NCBI GenBank assembly: GCA_016650445.1
Contig: JAENVS010000017.1
Location: 72,076 to 129,018 of the forward strand
Source of the DNA: Frankiaceae bacterium
GTDB taxonomy: Bacteria > Actinomycetota > Actinomycetes > Mycobacteriales > SCTD01
Reading direction: 5' to 3'
Length of the DNA stretch: 56,943 nucleotides
The stretch's first letter is position 1, and each line of letters starts with the position of its first letter. Below the pieces are notes generated by a model, which was given only the letters and a program-made list of their open reading frames with translations, searched no databases and had not been told where the DNA came from. Below are positions 7,171-15,919 of the stretch, piece after piece. Position numbers and translations under genes: made by a program.

Positions 7171-9447
7171 ATGGCCCACCGTTCCGCTCCCGTCGCCACT
7201 GCTGTCACCGCTGCGCTGCTGATCGCGGGTGGCGCCACCGCAGCGTTCTCCGCGACCACGACCGTGCCGGCCGCGACCTTCACGAAGCCGATGCTCCTCG
7301 CCGGCGGCGGCGCCGAGCCCAGCATCCGTGTGCCCAAGGACGGGCTGTCGGCGGCGTACGTCTCTGCACCCACGGGTCTGGGCAGCAACTTCTGGCGCAT
7401 CACCGAGAAGAAGAACGCCGACGGGTCGAGCACCCTGATCCAGGGATCCGTCATGCAGCCGGACCTCGGCACCGGCGGTGGCGACTCCGAGATCAGTGTC
7501 GGCAATGCGCGCTACGCCGAGGCGTCCCCCTGTGACGCAATCGCGTACTCCGGCCTGCACAACATCGACCTGCTGAACAACTTCACGGTCGCCCGGTCGG
7601 TCGACTGCGGGAAGAGCTTCGAGCTGCTCAACCCGTACGGCACGCAGAACACCCTGACCGACCGGCAGTGGCAGGCCTTCGACGGCGCGCACACGAACTT
7701 CCTGATCTTCCACAAGGTGGACACCAGCCAGATCGTGGTGACGATGTCGCCGGATGCCGGCAACACCTACGTCTCGCTGTCGCCGGACGGCGCCCACGGG
7801 ATCATCGATCCGGCGACCATGCCGTCGGTCGTGAACCAGAACCAGGTCGGCAATATCGTCACGGACTACTCGCACCCCACCGGGGCCAACAACCTGCTGT
7901 CCGGTGAGCCGATCCACACCATGTACGCGACGTTCGGCGGTCCGCGTGACCCTGCTGACAATGCGCAGGCGCAGATCGACTCCAACGCGCCGGGCACGAA
8001 CTACAACCACCAGGACTCGATCTACGTCGCGAAGAGCACCGACGGCGGCATCACCTGGACCGACACGAAGGTCTTCTCCACGCCGCCCGACAGCAGGCGC
8101 GAGCTGAACCTGCTCTTCCCGGTCGTCGAGGTCGACAAGGCGGGCAACGTCTACAGCCTCTGGTCCGACGGCTACAAGATCGAGTACGCCGTCAGCACCG
8201 ACGGCGCGAAGACGTGGTCCAAGCCGTTCCAGGTCAACAACGACAACCGGGGCGTGAAGCCCGACGAGGGCCGGTCCGACCTGTTCCCGTGGATGGCAGC
8301 TGGCGCCAACGGGATGGTCGACGTCGTCTGGTATCACGGCGAGGGCGGCGAGAAGGGCTCCAACCTCAACTACCGCAACCAGGGTGACCGGCTCACAAAC
8401 TGGACGGTCGCGTTCGCGCAGCTCGGGAACGCGACCGCGAAGAACGCCGCGGGTGCGGCAGCGCCGACGATGCTGAGCTACACGAACGCGGCGACGCCCG
8501 TCATGCACCACGGCTCGATCTGCAACAACGGCACGTTCTGCGACCTGCCGATCCCCGGACAGTCCGGCGACCGCTCGCTGCTCGACTTCTTCCAGGTCGC
8601 CATCGACGGCGCCGGCCGCGCGAACATCGCGCTGGCCGACAACGAGGCCGCACCGGGCGCGCTCGTCTCGGCATATGTGCGACAGACCAGCGGCTACTCG
8701 ATCACGACGGGCCAGCGGATGACGCCGGAGCGCGTCACGCCGCCGAGGCTGGTCTGCACCCCCGATGCCGCCTTCACCGACCCCTCAGGCGACGCGACCG
8801 AGTTCGTGGTCGACACGCCGTTGCCGAGTGCCCCGGCCGTCGACATCGTGAAGGGCTACGTGACGTACGACGCCGCGAAGAAGGCGGTCGTGTTCCACAC
8901 GAAGATGCTCGACCTCTCCCAGGATCCACCTGCGGGCGGCACCGGCGAGTTCGTCGAGTTCTCGTTCGCGTACGGCGGCCAGACCTACCAGGCGGTCGCG
9001 GAGCACGACCTGTCGCAGGCCGAGGACGACTTCCACCTGGAGCAGTTCAAGACCACCCGCACGACCATCGGCGGTCCGCTCAAGGGAGCTGTCGACAAGA
9101 AGGCGTCGGAGATCCGCGTCGAGCTGCCGGCGACCTTCCTGTCCAACCTCAAGCTGGCTCCGCCGATCACGACCGGGTCGACGTTCACCGGCCTGACGAT
9201 CGTGAGCCGCCGGGACGAGGCCGGCCGGGTCGTCCCGAACGCCGACTCGGCCGGGTCGCTCGGCTGCCCGTTCGTCGTCGGGGCGTCGTCGGCCGGCGCC
9301 GCGCGGCCGACGACGGTGCCCTCGCAGGTCGACGCCCGACCTGCCCCGCGCCAGCTTCCGGCGACCGGGCCGGGACTGGGGTTCCCGTTGATGGCCGTCG
9401 GGCTGGTGGCGCTCGCTGCCGTCGTTCGGAGATCCTCCCGCAGCTGA
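7171..9447 (+). CDS. LPXTG-anchored cell-surface protein with BNR/Asp-box repeats (758 aa)
   Basis: The ATG at 7171 is preceded by GGGAGG and starts a signal peptide (MAHRSAPVATAVTAALLIAGG). Asp-box motifs SVDCGKSFE, SPDAGNTY, STDGGITW and STDGAKTW at about residues 143, 192, 290 and 342 indicate a sialidase-type beta-propeller. A second beta-rich domain follows at about 520-690. The C-terminus has the sortase signal LPATG near residue 729, a hydrophobic helix and an RRSSRS tail. It is probably anchored to peptidoglycan; enzymatic activity is uncertain because Asp boxes also occur in non-enzymatic propellers. No sortase gene lies in the window. Confidence 0.85.
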   Translation: MAHRSAPVATAVTAALLIAGGATAAFSATTTVPAATFTKPMLLAGGGAEPSIRVPKDGLSAAYVSAPTGLGSNFWRITEKKNADGSSTLIQGSVMQPDLGTGGGDSEISVGNARYAEASPCDAIAYSGLHNIDLLNNFTVARSVDCGKSFELLNPYGTQNTLTDRQWQAFDGAHTNFLIFHKVDTSQIVVTMSPDAGNTYVSLSPDGAHGIIDPATMPSVVNQNQVGNIVTDYSHPTGANNLLSGEPIHTMYATFGGPRDPADNAQAQIDSNAPGTNYNHQDSIYVAKSTDGGITWTDTKVFSTPPDSRRELNLLFPVVEVDKAGNVYSLWSDGYKIEYAVSTDGAKTWSKPFQVNNDNRGVKPDEGRSDLFPWMAAGANGMVDVVWYHGEGGEKGSNLNYRNQGDRLTNWTVAFAQLGNATAKNAAGAAAPTMLSYTNAATPVMHHGSICNNGTFCDLPIPGQSGDRSLLDFFQVAIDGAGRANIALADNEAAPGALVSAYVRQTSGYSITTGQRMTPERVTPPRLVCTPDAAFTDPSGDATEFVVDTPLPSAPAVDIVKGYVTYDAAKKAVVFHTKMLDLSQDPPAGGTGEFVEFSFAYGGQTYQAVAEHDLSQAEDDFHLEQFKTTRTTIGGPLKGAVDKKASEIRVELPATFLSNLKLAPPITTGSTFTGLTIVSRRDEAGRVVPNADSAGSLGCPFVVGASSAGAARPTTVPSQVDARPAPRQLPATGPGLGFPLMAVGLVALAAVVRRSSRS

Positions 9448-9461
9448 GGGGCCGTGCGACG

Positions 9462-10319
9462 ATGCCCGACGTGACGGCGTTCGTGGCGCACCTGCGCGTG
9501 TACGAGCCGCTCGCCGCGTTCGACAGCGAGGAGCGCCGGCACTGGGACACGTACGTTCGCGCCGGCAACATCCCGACCGTCCAGGGCGGCATGGCGATGG
9601 AGCAGGCCGCTGCGTTGCACGCCGTTCTGGGCCGCGTCCCGGCCGTGATGCCGGTCGTCGGCGAGCACGCGTTCGTCACCGAGGTCGACGGCGTGACCCT
9701 CATCTGCCCCTGGCGGACCAGGGTCCGCGCGTGCGAGGCGATCGGCGACTTCCGCGACGTGCTGCCGGACGAGCTCGCGGACATGTTCGTGCCGCGGGTG
9801 GCCTCGGAGGTCGCGGAGGACGAGCTCGAGCAGTGGCGGATCGAGCACCCGAGCCTGCACACGCACATCCAGAGCAGCACGTGGCAGGTGCCGCTGCGCT
9901 GGTTCGTCCTCGTCGAGGCCGAGGAGCGCGAGTTCAACCTCGGTACGCCGGGAGCCGGCACTACGAGGGTCACCGGCAGGTCGCTCGTCTACCGGACGGC
10001 GATGTCGCGCGCCCGCCGGCGTACTGCTCGAGCTCTGGCCGTGCTGCGCCGCACCCTCGACGACGGGATCGTGACCGCGGGGGTCGAGGACCTCGGGCGG
10101 TGGCTCGAGGAGTTCCATCCCCGATCGCTCGTCGAGCTGGACTACGGCGGCCTGGTGCACCTGCTCGACGACGCCGAGCTGAGGCAGGACGAGTCGGCCA
10201 GGGACATCGCGGAGGCGCTGGTGGCTTTGGCCGAAGGCGAGGCGGGCCGCGCCGGTGCGGCCTACGGTCGGGTGACGGCCAGGATGAAGGCCCTGCAGGG
10301 CGTGGAGTCCGCAAACTGA
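9462..10319 (+). CDS. conserved hypothetical protein upstream of bldC (285 aa)
   Basis: This is a soluble protein without signal or membrane segments. It begins MPDVTAFVAHLRVYEPLAAF and is rich in charged residues, with RTAMSRARRRTARALAVLRR in the middle and a helical C-terminal half. A gene of this type sits between vdh and bldC in Streptomyces (from memory). The function is unknown. The start is the first ATG, 14 nt after the surface-protein stop. Confidence 0.8.
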   Translation: MPDVTAFVAHLRVYEPLAAFDSEERRHWDTYVRAGNIPTVQGGMAMEQAAALHAVLGRVPAVMPVVGEHAFVTEVDGVTLICPWRTRVRACEAIGDFRDVLPDELADMFVPRVASEVAEDELEQWRIEHPSLHTHIQSSTWQVPLRWFVLVEAEEREFNLGTPGAGTTRVTGRSLVYRTAMSRARRRTARALAVLRRTLDDGIVTAGVEDLGRWLEEFHPRSLVELDYGGLVHLLDDAELRQDESARDIAEALVALAEGEAGRAGAAYGRVTARMKALQGVESAN

Positions 10320-10464
10320 GCCATGGCGTTGAGCCCGAGTGAGCGCGGGACTAGTCACAAGATGGCCCGCACGGGCCATTACGGAGAAAGCAGACATCGC
10401 GCACTATCAACCTCGGAGCAGGCACCACGCCGGCTCGCCGCTCCAGACGAGAGGACCCAGTGCC

Positions 10465-10674
10465 ATGAGCACCCGTACCCCCGACGCCGAGGCACTGCTG
10501 ACGCCTGCCGAGGTTGCCACGATGTTCCGCGTCGACCCCAAGACGGTCACCCGCTGGGCCAAGAGCGGCAAGCTCACCTCGATCCGGACGCTCGGCGGCC
10601 ACCGCCGTTACCGCGAGGCCGAGGTCCGCTCGCTCCTCGCCGGCATTCCGCAGCCGCGGCCTGCCAACAGTTAG
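10465..10674 (+). CDS. bldC: developmental regulator BldC (MerR-like DNA-binding protein)
   Basis: The 69-aa protein is almost entirely one winged-helix domain. LLTPAEVATMFRVDPKTVTR, WAKSGKLTSIRTLGGHRRYR and the tail VRSLLAGIPQPRP are nearly identical to Streptomyces BldC as remembered. BldC binds head-to-tail on direct repeats and controls the timing of differentiation. The ATG at 10465, after GAGAGGA, gives the exact family length; the longer upstream frame is not used. Two hairpins follow it. Confidence 0.97.
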   Translation: MSTRTPDAEALLTPAEVATMFRVDPKTVTRWAKSGKLTSIRTLGGHRRYREAEVRSLLAGIPQPRPANS

Positions 10675-10714
10675 TCGTCCCGCCTCGCGGCGTACCCAGA
10701 CCGCGACCCAGGAC

Positions 10715-10790
10715 GACGACGCCGCCTGCCTCCACGGGCGGCGTCGTCACGCAGACGCGACGAAGCCCCGCCGGGATGCCGGCGGGGCTT
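10715..10790 (+). terminator. double terminator after bldC
   Basis: The first hairpin is GACGACGCCGCC (10715-10726) with 10737-10748. The second is AAGCCCCGCCGG (10763-10774) with 10779-10790, followed by TCGTCGTT. Two strong stems in series isolate bldC from the next gene. Confidence 0.8.
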
Positions 10791-10814
10791 TCGTCGTTGC
10801 GCCAGGATGACGCG

Positions 10815-11291
10815 ATGACCGAGCTGCCGGCCGACGCCGCTGTCGTCCTCCTGGTCCGGCACGCGAGCGCTGGCGACCCGACCATGTGGCGCGGCGCTGA
10901 CGCCGATCGACCGCTGGATGAGCGGGGTCGTCGGCAGGCGGAGCAGATCGCGGCGGTCCTGCCGGCGTACCAGCCGGTGAAGGTGATCTCGGCACCGCCG
11001 GTCCGTTGTGTCGACACGGTGTCCGGCGTTGCTGCGGCGGTGGGAGTGGAGCTCGAGATCGATCCGCTCTTCGGCGAGGACGGGGCGCCGGCGGATCCGG
11101 AGCGGCACCTGCTCGACGTCCTGGTGCCGGGGGCGGCCGTCGTGGTGTGCAGCCAAGGCGGTGTTATCCCGCGCATCTTGCATGCGCTGCTGCCGGCCGG
11201 CCGCAGGGTGCACGCGAGGAAGGGCAGCGTCTGGGTCCTGACGCTGCACGACGGCCGCCTCGTTCAGGCCGAGGACGACCTGCTCAGCTGA
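10815..11291 (+). CDS. histidine phosphatase superfamily protein (SixA-like, 158 aa)
   Basis: The N-terminal LLVRHASAG carries the catalytic RHG-type motif with its phospho-accepting His. RPLDERGRRQAEQIAAVL and VISAPPVRCVDT are typical of the superfamily, and the second histidine expected near the end is replaced by VVVCSQGGVIPRIL. The short length and the RHA motif are closest to SixA-type phosphohistidine phosphatases or to the C-terminal half of NUDIX-phosphatase fusions. The loss of the usual second His (G-H-G replaced by S-Q-G) is notable and may alter activity. Confidence 0.8.
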   Translation: MTELPADAAVVLLVRHASAGDPTMWRGADADRPLDERGRRQAEQIAAVLPAYQPVKVISAPPVRCVDTVSGVAAAVGVELEIDPLFGEDGAPADPERHLLDVLVPGAAVVVCSQGGVIPRILHALLPAGRRVHARKGSVWVLTLHDGRLVQAEDDLLS

Positions 11292-11518
11292 CGTCGGCGC
11301 AGCCCGAAGCCGCCGGTGACGAGGGCGACGAGCGGCAGCGCCCAGACGACCGGCACCTCGGGTACGTCGGCCGGCGGCGCGACGGCGCGCGGGTAGCGGT
11401 CGATGACGCCGGACTCGGGGTTGGTGTCGAGGCCGGATCCCTCGCTCGAGGTGAGAAACGTGTCGCCGTCGGCGGTATAGGCGACGGCTTCGCCCTGCCG
11501 CGTGCGGAGCAGGGGGAT
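11264..11518 (-). pseudogene. C-terminal remnant of a membrane-anchored protein
   Basis: Read on the minus strand without a start codon, the frame gives LLRTRQGEAVAYTADGDTF, then a Pro-rich linker, VVWALPLVALVTGGFGLRR as a membrane helix and RRQLS, ending at TGA (11264). Such a linker, helix and Arg tail is a typical anchor of a secreted beta-propeller. Nothing upstream on this strand continues it. The frame is cut where the chloride-channel remnant begins, so this is a truncated gene. Confidence 0.55.
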
Positions 11519-11523
11519 GACCG

Positions 11524-11802
11524 TGGGAGGGGCCCGCGCTCGCCTGCACCGGCATCGCCACCGTCACGTCCTGGATCTACCTGCCCACGCACGTGACCTA
11601 CGTGGACATCCCCAGCTACGCGCTGCACCCGGCCCTGCTGGTCTTTGCCGTACTCGCCGGGCCGCTGATCGGGCTGGCGGCCGTGGCGTTCGTGCGGCTG
11701 ATCGGCTGGGTGTCCCACCACCAGCTCCGCGGCCGCTGGCTCCTCATCGGCCCGCTACTCGTCGCGGCTGGCAGCACGGTCGACGCCCGAGGCTCGACCT
11801 GA
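11524..11802 (+). pseudogene. internal fragment of a ClC-type chloride channel
   Basis: The frame reads WEGPALACTGIATVTSWIYL followed by PTHVTYVDIPSYALHP and the hydrophobic LLVFAVLAGPLIGLAAVAFV. These resemble a middle portion of ClC channels, possibly including the EGP of the GREGP motif. There is no initiation region, most of the channel is absent, and the frame ends at GST-stop. It abuts the minus-strand remnant. Confidence 0.5.
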
Positions 11803-11833
11803 CGGCGTCGGATGAGATGGCGGGCCGGCGGCT

Positions 11834-12727
11834 TCACCCACCCGAGAACGCTCGCATGATGGAGATGGCGCCCGGTCCGATGATGACGACGAACATCGCC
11901 GGCAGGATGCACAGCACCAGCGGCACCATCATCTTGACGGACACCTTCTGCGCCTTCTCCTCCACCCGCTGCTGCCGCTTGAGTCGCATCTCGCGGGCCT
12001 GCGTCCGGAGCACGTTCGCGATCGGGATGCCGAACGCATCCGCCTGCGCGATGGCGCTCGCGAAGGCGCGCAGCTCCGGTACGTCGGTGCGGTCCACGAC
12101 GGCCCGGAAGGCCTCGCCCCGGCCCTTGCCGATCTGCATCTCCTGCAGCACCCGGAAGAACTCGCCGGCCAGCGGTCCCTTGAACGACCGCGTCACCTGA
12201 CCCAGCGCCGAGTCGAAGCCGAGACCCGCCTCGACGCAGATCGTGAGCAGGTCGAGCGCGTCAGGCAGCTCCTTCTGCAGCACCTGCTGCCGCTTCACGC
12301 CGGTGTTGTAGAGCAGCACGTCCGGCAGGTAGAAGCCGACCAGCGCACCCGCGCCCGCGAAGAGCAGCATCTTCGCCGGCGCGCCGCCGCCGAAGAGCAG
12401 CCCGAGCACTCCCAGGACCACGAGGCCGGCACCCTTGAACGCGAGCACCCGGTCGAGGTCCCAGCCCTTGGGGTTGCCGGCGAAGTCGAGCCGGCGGCGG
12501 GTCTTGGCCGTTGCCCCCGACGGTGCGAGGCGGCGGGCGAACGTGACGAGCACGGCGCTGTCACCGATGCGCTGCGCCAAGGTGGGCGCCACCGTCGGCG
12601 CGGTGCGGCCGCCCGAGACAGCAGCGAGTGACCTGCGCACCTGCTGGCGCTCGCTGGCCGCAACCGACAGCGACATCGTGCCGAGCAGCAGCGAGACGAA
12701 CACCGCGGCGAGACCGAGCAGCAGCAT
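11834..12727 (-). CDS. tadC: Tad pilus inner-membrane platform protein TadC
   Basis: A type II secretion F-family protein of 297 aa. It has an N-terminal helix (MLLLGLAAVFVSLLLGTMSL), two central helices (GAGLVVLGVLGLLFGG, LLFAGAGALVGFYL), the cytoplasmic F domain with ELPDALDLLTICVEAGLGF and AFGIPIANVLRTQAREMR, and a final helix ending at SGG. The ATG at 12727 is 1 nt after the stop of tadB. With TadB it forms the membrane platform on which TadA drives Flp pilin assembly. Confidence 0.92.
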   Translation of the reverse strand: MLLLGLAAVFVSLLLGTMSLSVAASERQQVRRSLAAVSGGRTAPTVAPTLAQRIGDSAVLVTFARRLAPSGATAKTRRRLDFAGNPKGWDLDRVLAFKGAGLVVLGVLGLLFGGGAPAKMLLFAGAGALVGFYLPDVLLYNTGVKRQQVLQKELPDALDLLTICVEAGLGFDSALGQVTRSFKGPLAGEFFRVLQEMQIGKGRGEAFRAVVDRTDVPELRAFASAIAQADAFGIPIANVLRTQAREMRLKRQQRVEEKAQKVSVKMMVPLVLCILPAMFVVIIGPGAISIMRAFSGG

Positions 12728-12728
12728 C

Positions 12729-14558
12729 TCAGTCCCCCACGTTGATGATCTTGCGCATCCACAGGGCGCCGACGACGATCCCGAGGCAGCCCATGACGAG
12801 CATCGCGATGCCAAGACCCGAGGTGTAGAGCGGCCGCATGTACTCACGTCGGAAGCTGAACTCGAACAACGCCAGCCCGATAGGTAGACCAATGAGCAGG
12901 TACGCCGAGAGGCGCCCCTCCGCGGAGAGCGCCTTCACCTGCCGGCGCATCGCCGCCCGGTCGCGCATCGTCTTGCAGACCGTCAGCAGCACCTCGGACA
13001 GGTTGCCGCCGGTCGAGCGCTGGATCCGGATCGACAGGACGACCCACCGGAAGTCCTCGCTGCCCACCCGGGTCGCGACGACGTCGAGCGCGTCCTCGAC
13101 GGGGACCCCCAGCCGAGCCTCGGCAAGGGCGCGGCCGAACTCCCCCGCCAGCGGCTCGTTTCCCTCCTGCACGACGGCGTCGAGGGCCTGGGGCAGCGAG
13201 TAGCCGGCGGACAGGCTGCTGGCAACGAGCTGCAGGCTGTCGGGCAGGTCGGCTTGGAACTTCGCCAGCCGCCGCTTGGCCTTGTGCCCCAGCCACCAGC
13301 GAAACCCCACCAGCGACACCAGCAGGCCGGCGCCGACGCCGACGACGACGTTGGTCAGCAGCGTGAGGAGGACGGTAACCGCGAGGCCGGTGGCGATCTG
13401 ACGTACCAGCCAGTCCCCGGGCGATCGCTCGATGCCCGCCCGCTCGAGCTTCTCCTGCAGACCTGCGCGGTCGCCTCGTCGCCCCCACTTCTCCGCCAGC
13501 CGGAGGAGCACGCCGGGCTGGGCGGCGGGTGCCTCCACCTGCTGCGCCGGCCGTGCTGTGTACGCCGACAGCAGCTCGGTCCTGCGCCGGCGATCCCGAG
13601 CGGGGCTGCTCAGCAGCAGAGATGACAGGCCGAACAGGCCGAGGAAGACCAGGGCAGCGGCGAGCAGCAGGCTGGGCCGGCCATCGGGAGGGCGGGGCAC
13701 GGCGGGAAGCGCCGCGGCATCTGCCGCTGGTGTCGGCAGCAGGACAACCGCCTCGTCGTGGACGCCGCCCGCGTCGACGCCCACGGTGACCTGGCCCTCG
13801 GTGCCGGGCGGCACTGCGGCGGTGACGACCACCTGGTCGCGCAGGGCGCCGGCCGCGGTGCGGAAGGCCGCGGGCAGCCGGCTCGCACTCGTCACGCCCA
13901 GGACCGTGCCGCCACCGGCGCGCGCGAGCTGCTGCAGCGGCGCCGGCTTCCCGAGCGGGGTGACCAGCTGGATGACCTGCAGCTCGACGTGGGCCGCGGA
14001 GACGGCCGCGCCCGCCTGCTCGACGCTGCGGACGCTGCGGGTGTCCTGGCCGTCGCTGAGCAGGACGATGCTGCGGGCGCCGCTGGGGCCGAGGCGCCGT
14101 AGCGCCACGAGCACCGCGTCGTACAGCGTCGTGTTGCCACCGGCCCGCACGCCGTCGAGCGCGCGGGTCAGCCGCGACCGGTCAAGCGTCGGGTCGAGAA
14201 GGACCTGCACGCGGTCACTGAAGACGGTCAAGCCGACCCGCACGTCTGCAGGGACCGCGCTGCCGAAAGCGCGCGCCGCGGCCGCGGCCTGCCGGATCGG
14301 CTCGCCCTTCATCGAGCCGCTCTGGTCGAGGAGCAGCATCACGGATCTGTCGGGTACCGCCTCCGCGGCGTGTACCGAGCTCGGCACGGGCGTGCCGTTG
14401 ATGGTCACGCGCAGCCCAGCCCGCGCCTCCGGCGGCACCGACAGCACGAGAGAGACCTCGCCCGGGCGAGGAGACGCCGAACGGATGACCTCGTCCGCGG
14501 CCGCGGCGGGAGCGCTCGCCACAGCGACCAGCAGGCACGCGAGCAGGGTGCGCATCAT
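12729..14558 (-). CDS. tadB: VWA domain fused to Tad pilus platform protein TadB (609 aa)
   Basis: The N-terminus is a signal peptide followed by a von Willebrand A domain (about 70-245) with an intact MIDAS: DQSGS at 78-82, the threonine in GGNTTLYDA, and LLSDGQDT. A membrane helix near 300 leads to a cytoplasmic segment and then the F-type domain (LPDSLQLVASSLSAGYSLPQ, RIQRSTGGNLSEVL) with three further helices. The extracytoplasmic metal-binding VWA is thus tied directly to the pilus motor platform. It overlaps tadA by 4 nt. The family is normally about 300 aa, so the extra half is a genuine fusion. Confidence 0.9.
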   Translation of the reverse strand: MMRTLLACLLVAVASAPAAAADEVIRSASPRPGEVSLVLSVPPEARAGLRVTINGTPVPSSVHAAEAVPDRSVMLLLDQSGSMKGEPIRQAAAAARAFGSAVPADVRVGLTVFSDRVQVLLDPTLDRSRLTRALDGVRAGGNTTLYDAVLVALRRLGPSGARSIVLLSDGQDTRSVRSVEQAGAAVSAAHVELQVIQLVTPLGKPAPLQQLARAGGGTVLGVTSASRLPAAFRTAAGALRDQVVVTAAVPPGTEGQVTVGVDAGGVHDEAVVLLPTPAADAAALPAVPRPPDGRPSLLLAAALVFLGLFGLSSLLLSSPARDRRRRTELLSAYTARPAQQVEAPAAQPGVLLRLAEKWGRRGDRAGLQEKLERAGIERSPGDWLVRQIATGLAVTVLLTLLTNVVVGVGAGLLVSLVGFRWWLGHKAKRRLAKFQADLPDSLQLVASSLSAGYSLPQALDAVVQEGNEPLAGEFGRALAEARLGVPVEDALDVVATRVGSEDFRWVVLSIRIQRSTGGNLSEVLLTVCKTMRDRAAMRRQVKALSAEGRLSAYLLIGLPIGLALFEFSFRREYMRPLYTSGLGIAMLVMGCLGIVVGALWMRKIINVGD

Positions 14559-15919
14559 CGGAAGGTGCCGTCGAAGCTGAACAGCCCTTGCGGGACTTCG
14601 ACGCCCATGTCGGCGATCCGGTCGAGGAAGCGTGGCCGCAGGCCGGTGGAGACGAGCTGCCCGCGGTGCTTGCCGTGCTCGTCGACACCTGCCGCGAAGT
14701 CGAAGATGAAGACGTCCTGCAGGGTGATGATCTCGCCCTCCATGCCGGAGACCTCGGTGACGTGGGTGATCCGGCGGCTGCCGTCGCGGAGGCGGGCCTG
14801 TTGGATCACCAGGTCGACCGCGCTCGCGACCTGCTCGCGGATTGCCCGCACCGGCAGGTCGATCCCCGCCATCAGGACCATCGTCTCGAGCCGGGCGAGG
14901 GCGTCGCGCGGGGTGTTCGCGTGCACGGTGGTGATCGACCCGTCGTGGCCGGTGTTCATCGCCTGCAGCATGTCGAGTGCAGCGCCGTCACGGACCTCGC
15001 CCACGACGATGCGATCGGGGCGCATGCGAAGGGCGTTCTTCACCAGGTCGCGGATCGCGACCTGGCCCTTCCCCTCGGTGTTGGACGGTCGTGACTCGAG
15101 CCGCAGCACGTGCTCCTGGCGCAGCTGCAGCTCGGCGGCGTCCTCGATCGTCACGACGCGCTCGTCGCCGGGGATGAAGGAGGAGAGCACGTTCAGCGTC
15201 GTTGTCTTGCCCGAGCCGGTGCCGCCGCTGACGACGACGTTGAGCCGGCCGCGGACGCACGCCTCCAGCAGCTTGGCGACCGGGTCGCTCAGCGTGCCGA
15301 AGGAGATGAGGTCCGCGACCGTGAAGGGATCCGCGGCGAACTTTCGGATGGTCAGCATCGAGCCGTCGAGCGCGATCGGTGGGATCACCGCGTTGACACG
15401 GCTGCCGTCCGGCAGCCGGGCGTCCACCATCGGGCTCGACTCGTCGACCCGGCGCCCGACGCGAGCGACGATCTTGTCGATGGTGCGCCGCAGGTGTGCC
15501 TCGTCGTGGAACCGGCCGGGGACGCTCTCGATGCGGCCGCTCCGCTCGACGTACAGGTGCTCGGCGCCGTTGACCATGACCTCGCTGATGGAGGGGTCGT
15601 TGAGGTATGGCTCGAGCGGGCCGTAGCCGAGGATCTCGTCCGCCACCTCGCTCGCCAGCTTGCTGCGGTCGGCGGAGGTGAGCGGCGTCTCCTCCAGCTC
15701 CAGCACCGCCTTCAGCGTCGCGCGCACCTGCGCCGCGAGGTCGCTCTCGGACATGTGCGGGTCGTAGAGCTGCGGGCCCAGGCTGTCGAGCAGCTCCTGG
15801 TGCACCCGGCGCTTCAACGAGGCGAACGCGTCCGGCGGCGTCGCTGCCTTGCGGGCCGACGCCTTCTGCAGCGGTACGTCAGGGGCACCGGCGCGCGCGA
15901 TCCGGTCTGCCAGGCTCAC
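14555..15919 (-). CDS. tadA: Tad pilus assembly ATPase TadA/CpaF
   Basis: A secretion ATPase of 454 aa that powers Flp pilin polymerisation. It has the Walker A motif VSGGTGSGKTT near residue 232, an Asp box before it, the Walker B-like RIVVGEVRDGAALDML and His-box residues in NTGHDGSITTVHANTPRDAL. The GTG at 15919 overlaps the cpaE stop (GTGA). It sits in a coupled block cpaB-cpaE-tadA-tadB. Confidence 0.96.
   Translation of the reverse strand: MSLADRIARAGAPDVPLQKASARKAATPPDAFASLKRRVHQELLDSLGPQLYDPHMSESDLAAQVRATLKAVLELEETPLTSADRSKLASEVADEILGYGPLEPYLNDPSISEVMVNGAEHLYVERSGRIESVPGRFHDEAHLRRTIDKIVARVGRRVDESSPMVDARLPDGSRVNAVIPPIALDGSMLTIRKFAADPFTVADLISFGTLSDPVAKLLEACVRGRLNVVVSGGTGSGKTTTLNVLSSFIPGDERVVTIEDAAELQLRQEHVLRLESRPSNTEGKGQVAIRDLVKNALRMRPDRIVVGEVRDGAALDMLQAMNTGHDGSITTVHANTPRDALARLETMVLMAGIDLPVRAIREQVASAVDLVIQQARLRDGSRRITHVTEVSGMEGEIITLQDVFIFDFAAGVDEHGKHRGQLVSTGLRPRFLDRIADMGVEVPQGLFSFDGTFR

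Noticed and set aside
10323..11291. 322-codon reading of the histidine phosphatase
   Set aside because: It would run through bldC and two terminators in another frame; the ATG at 10815 matches the family N-terminus.
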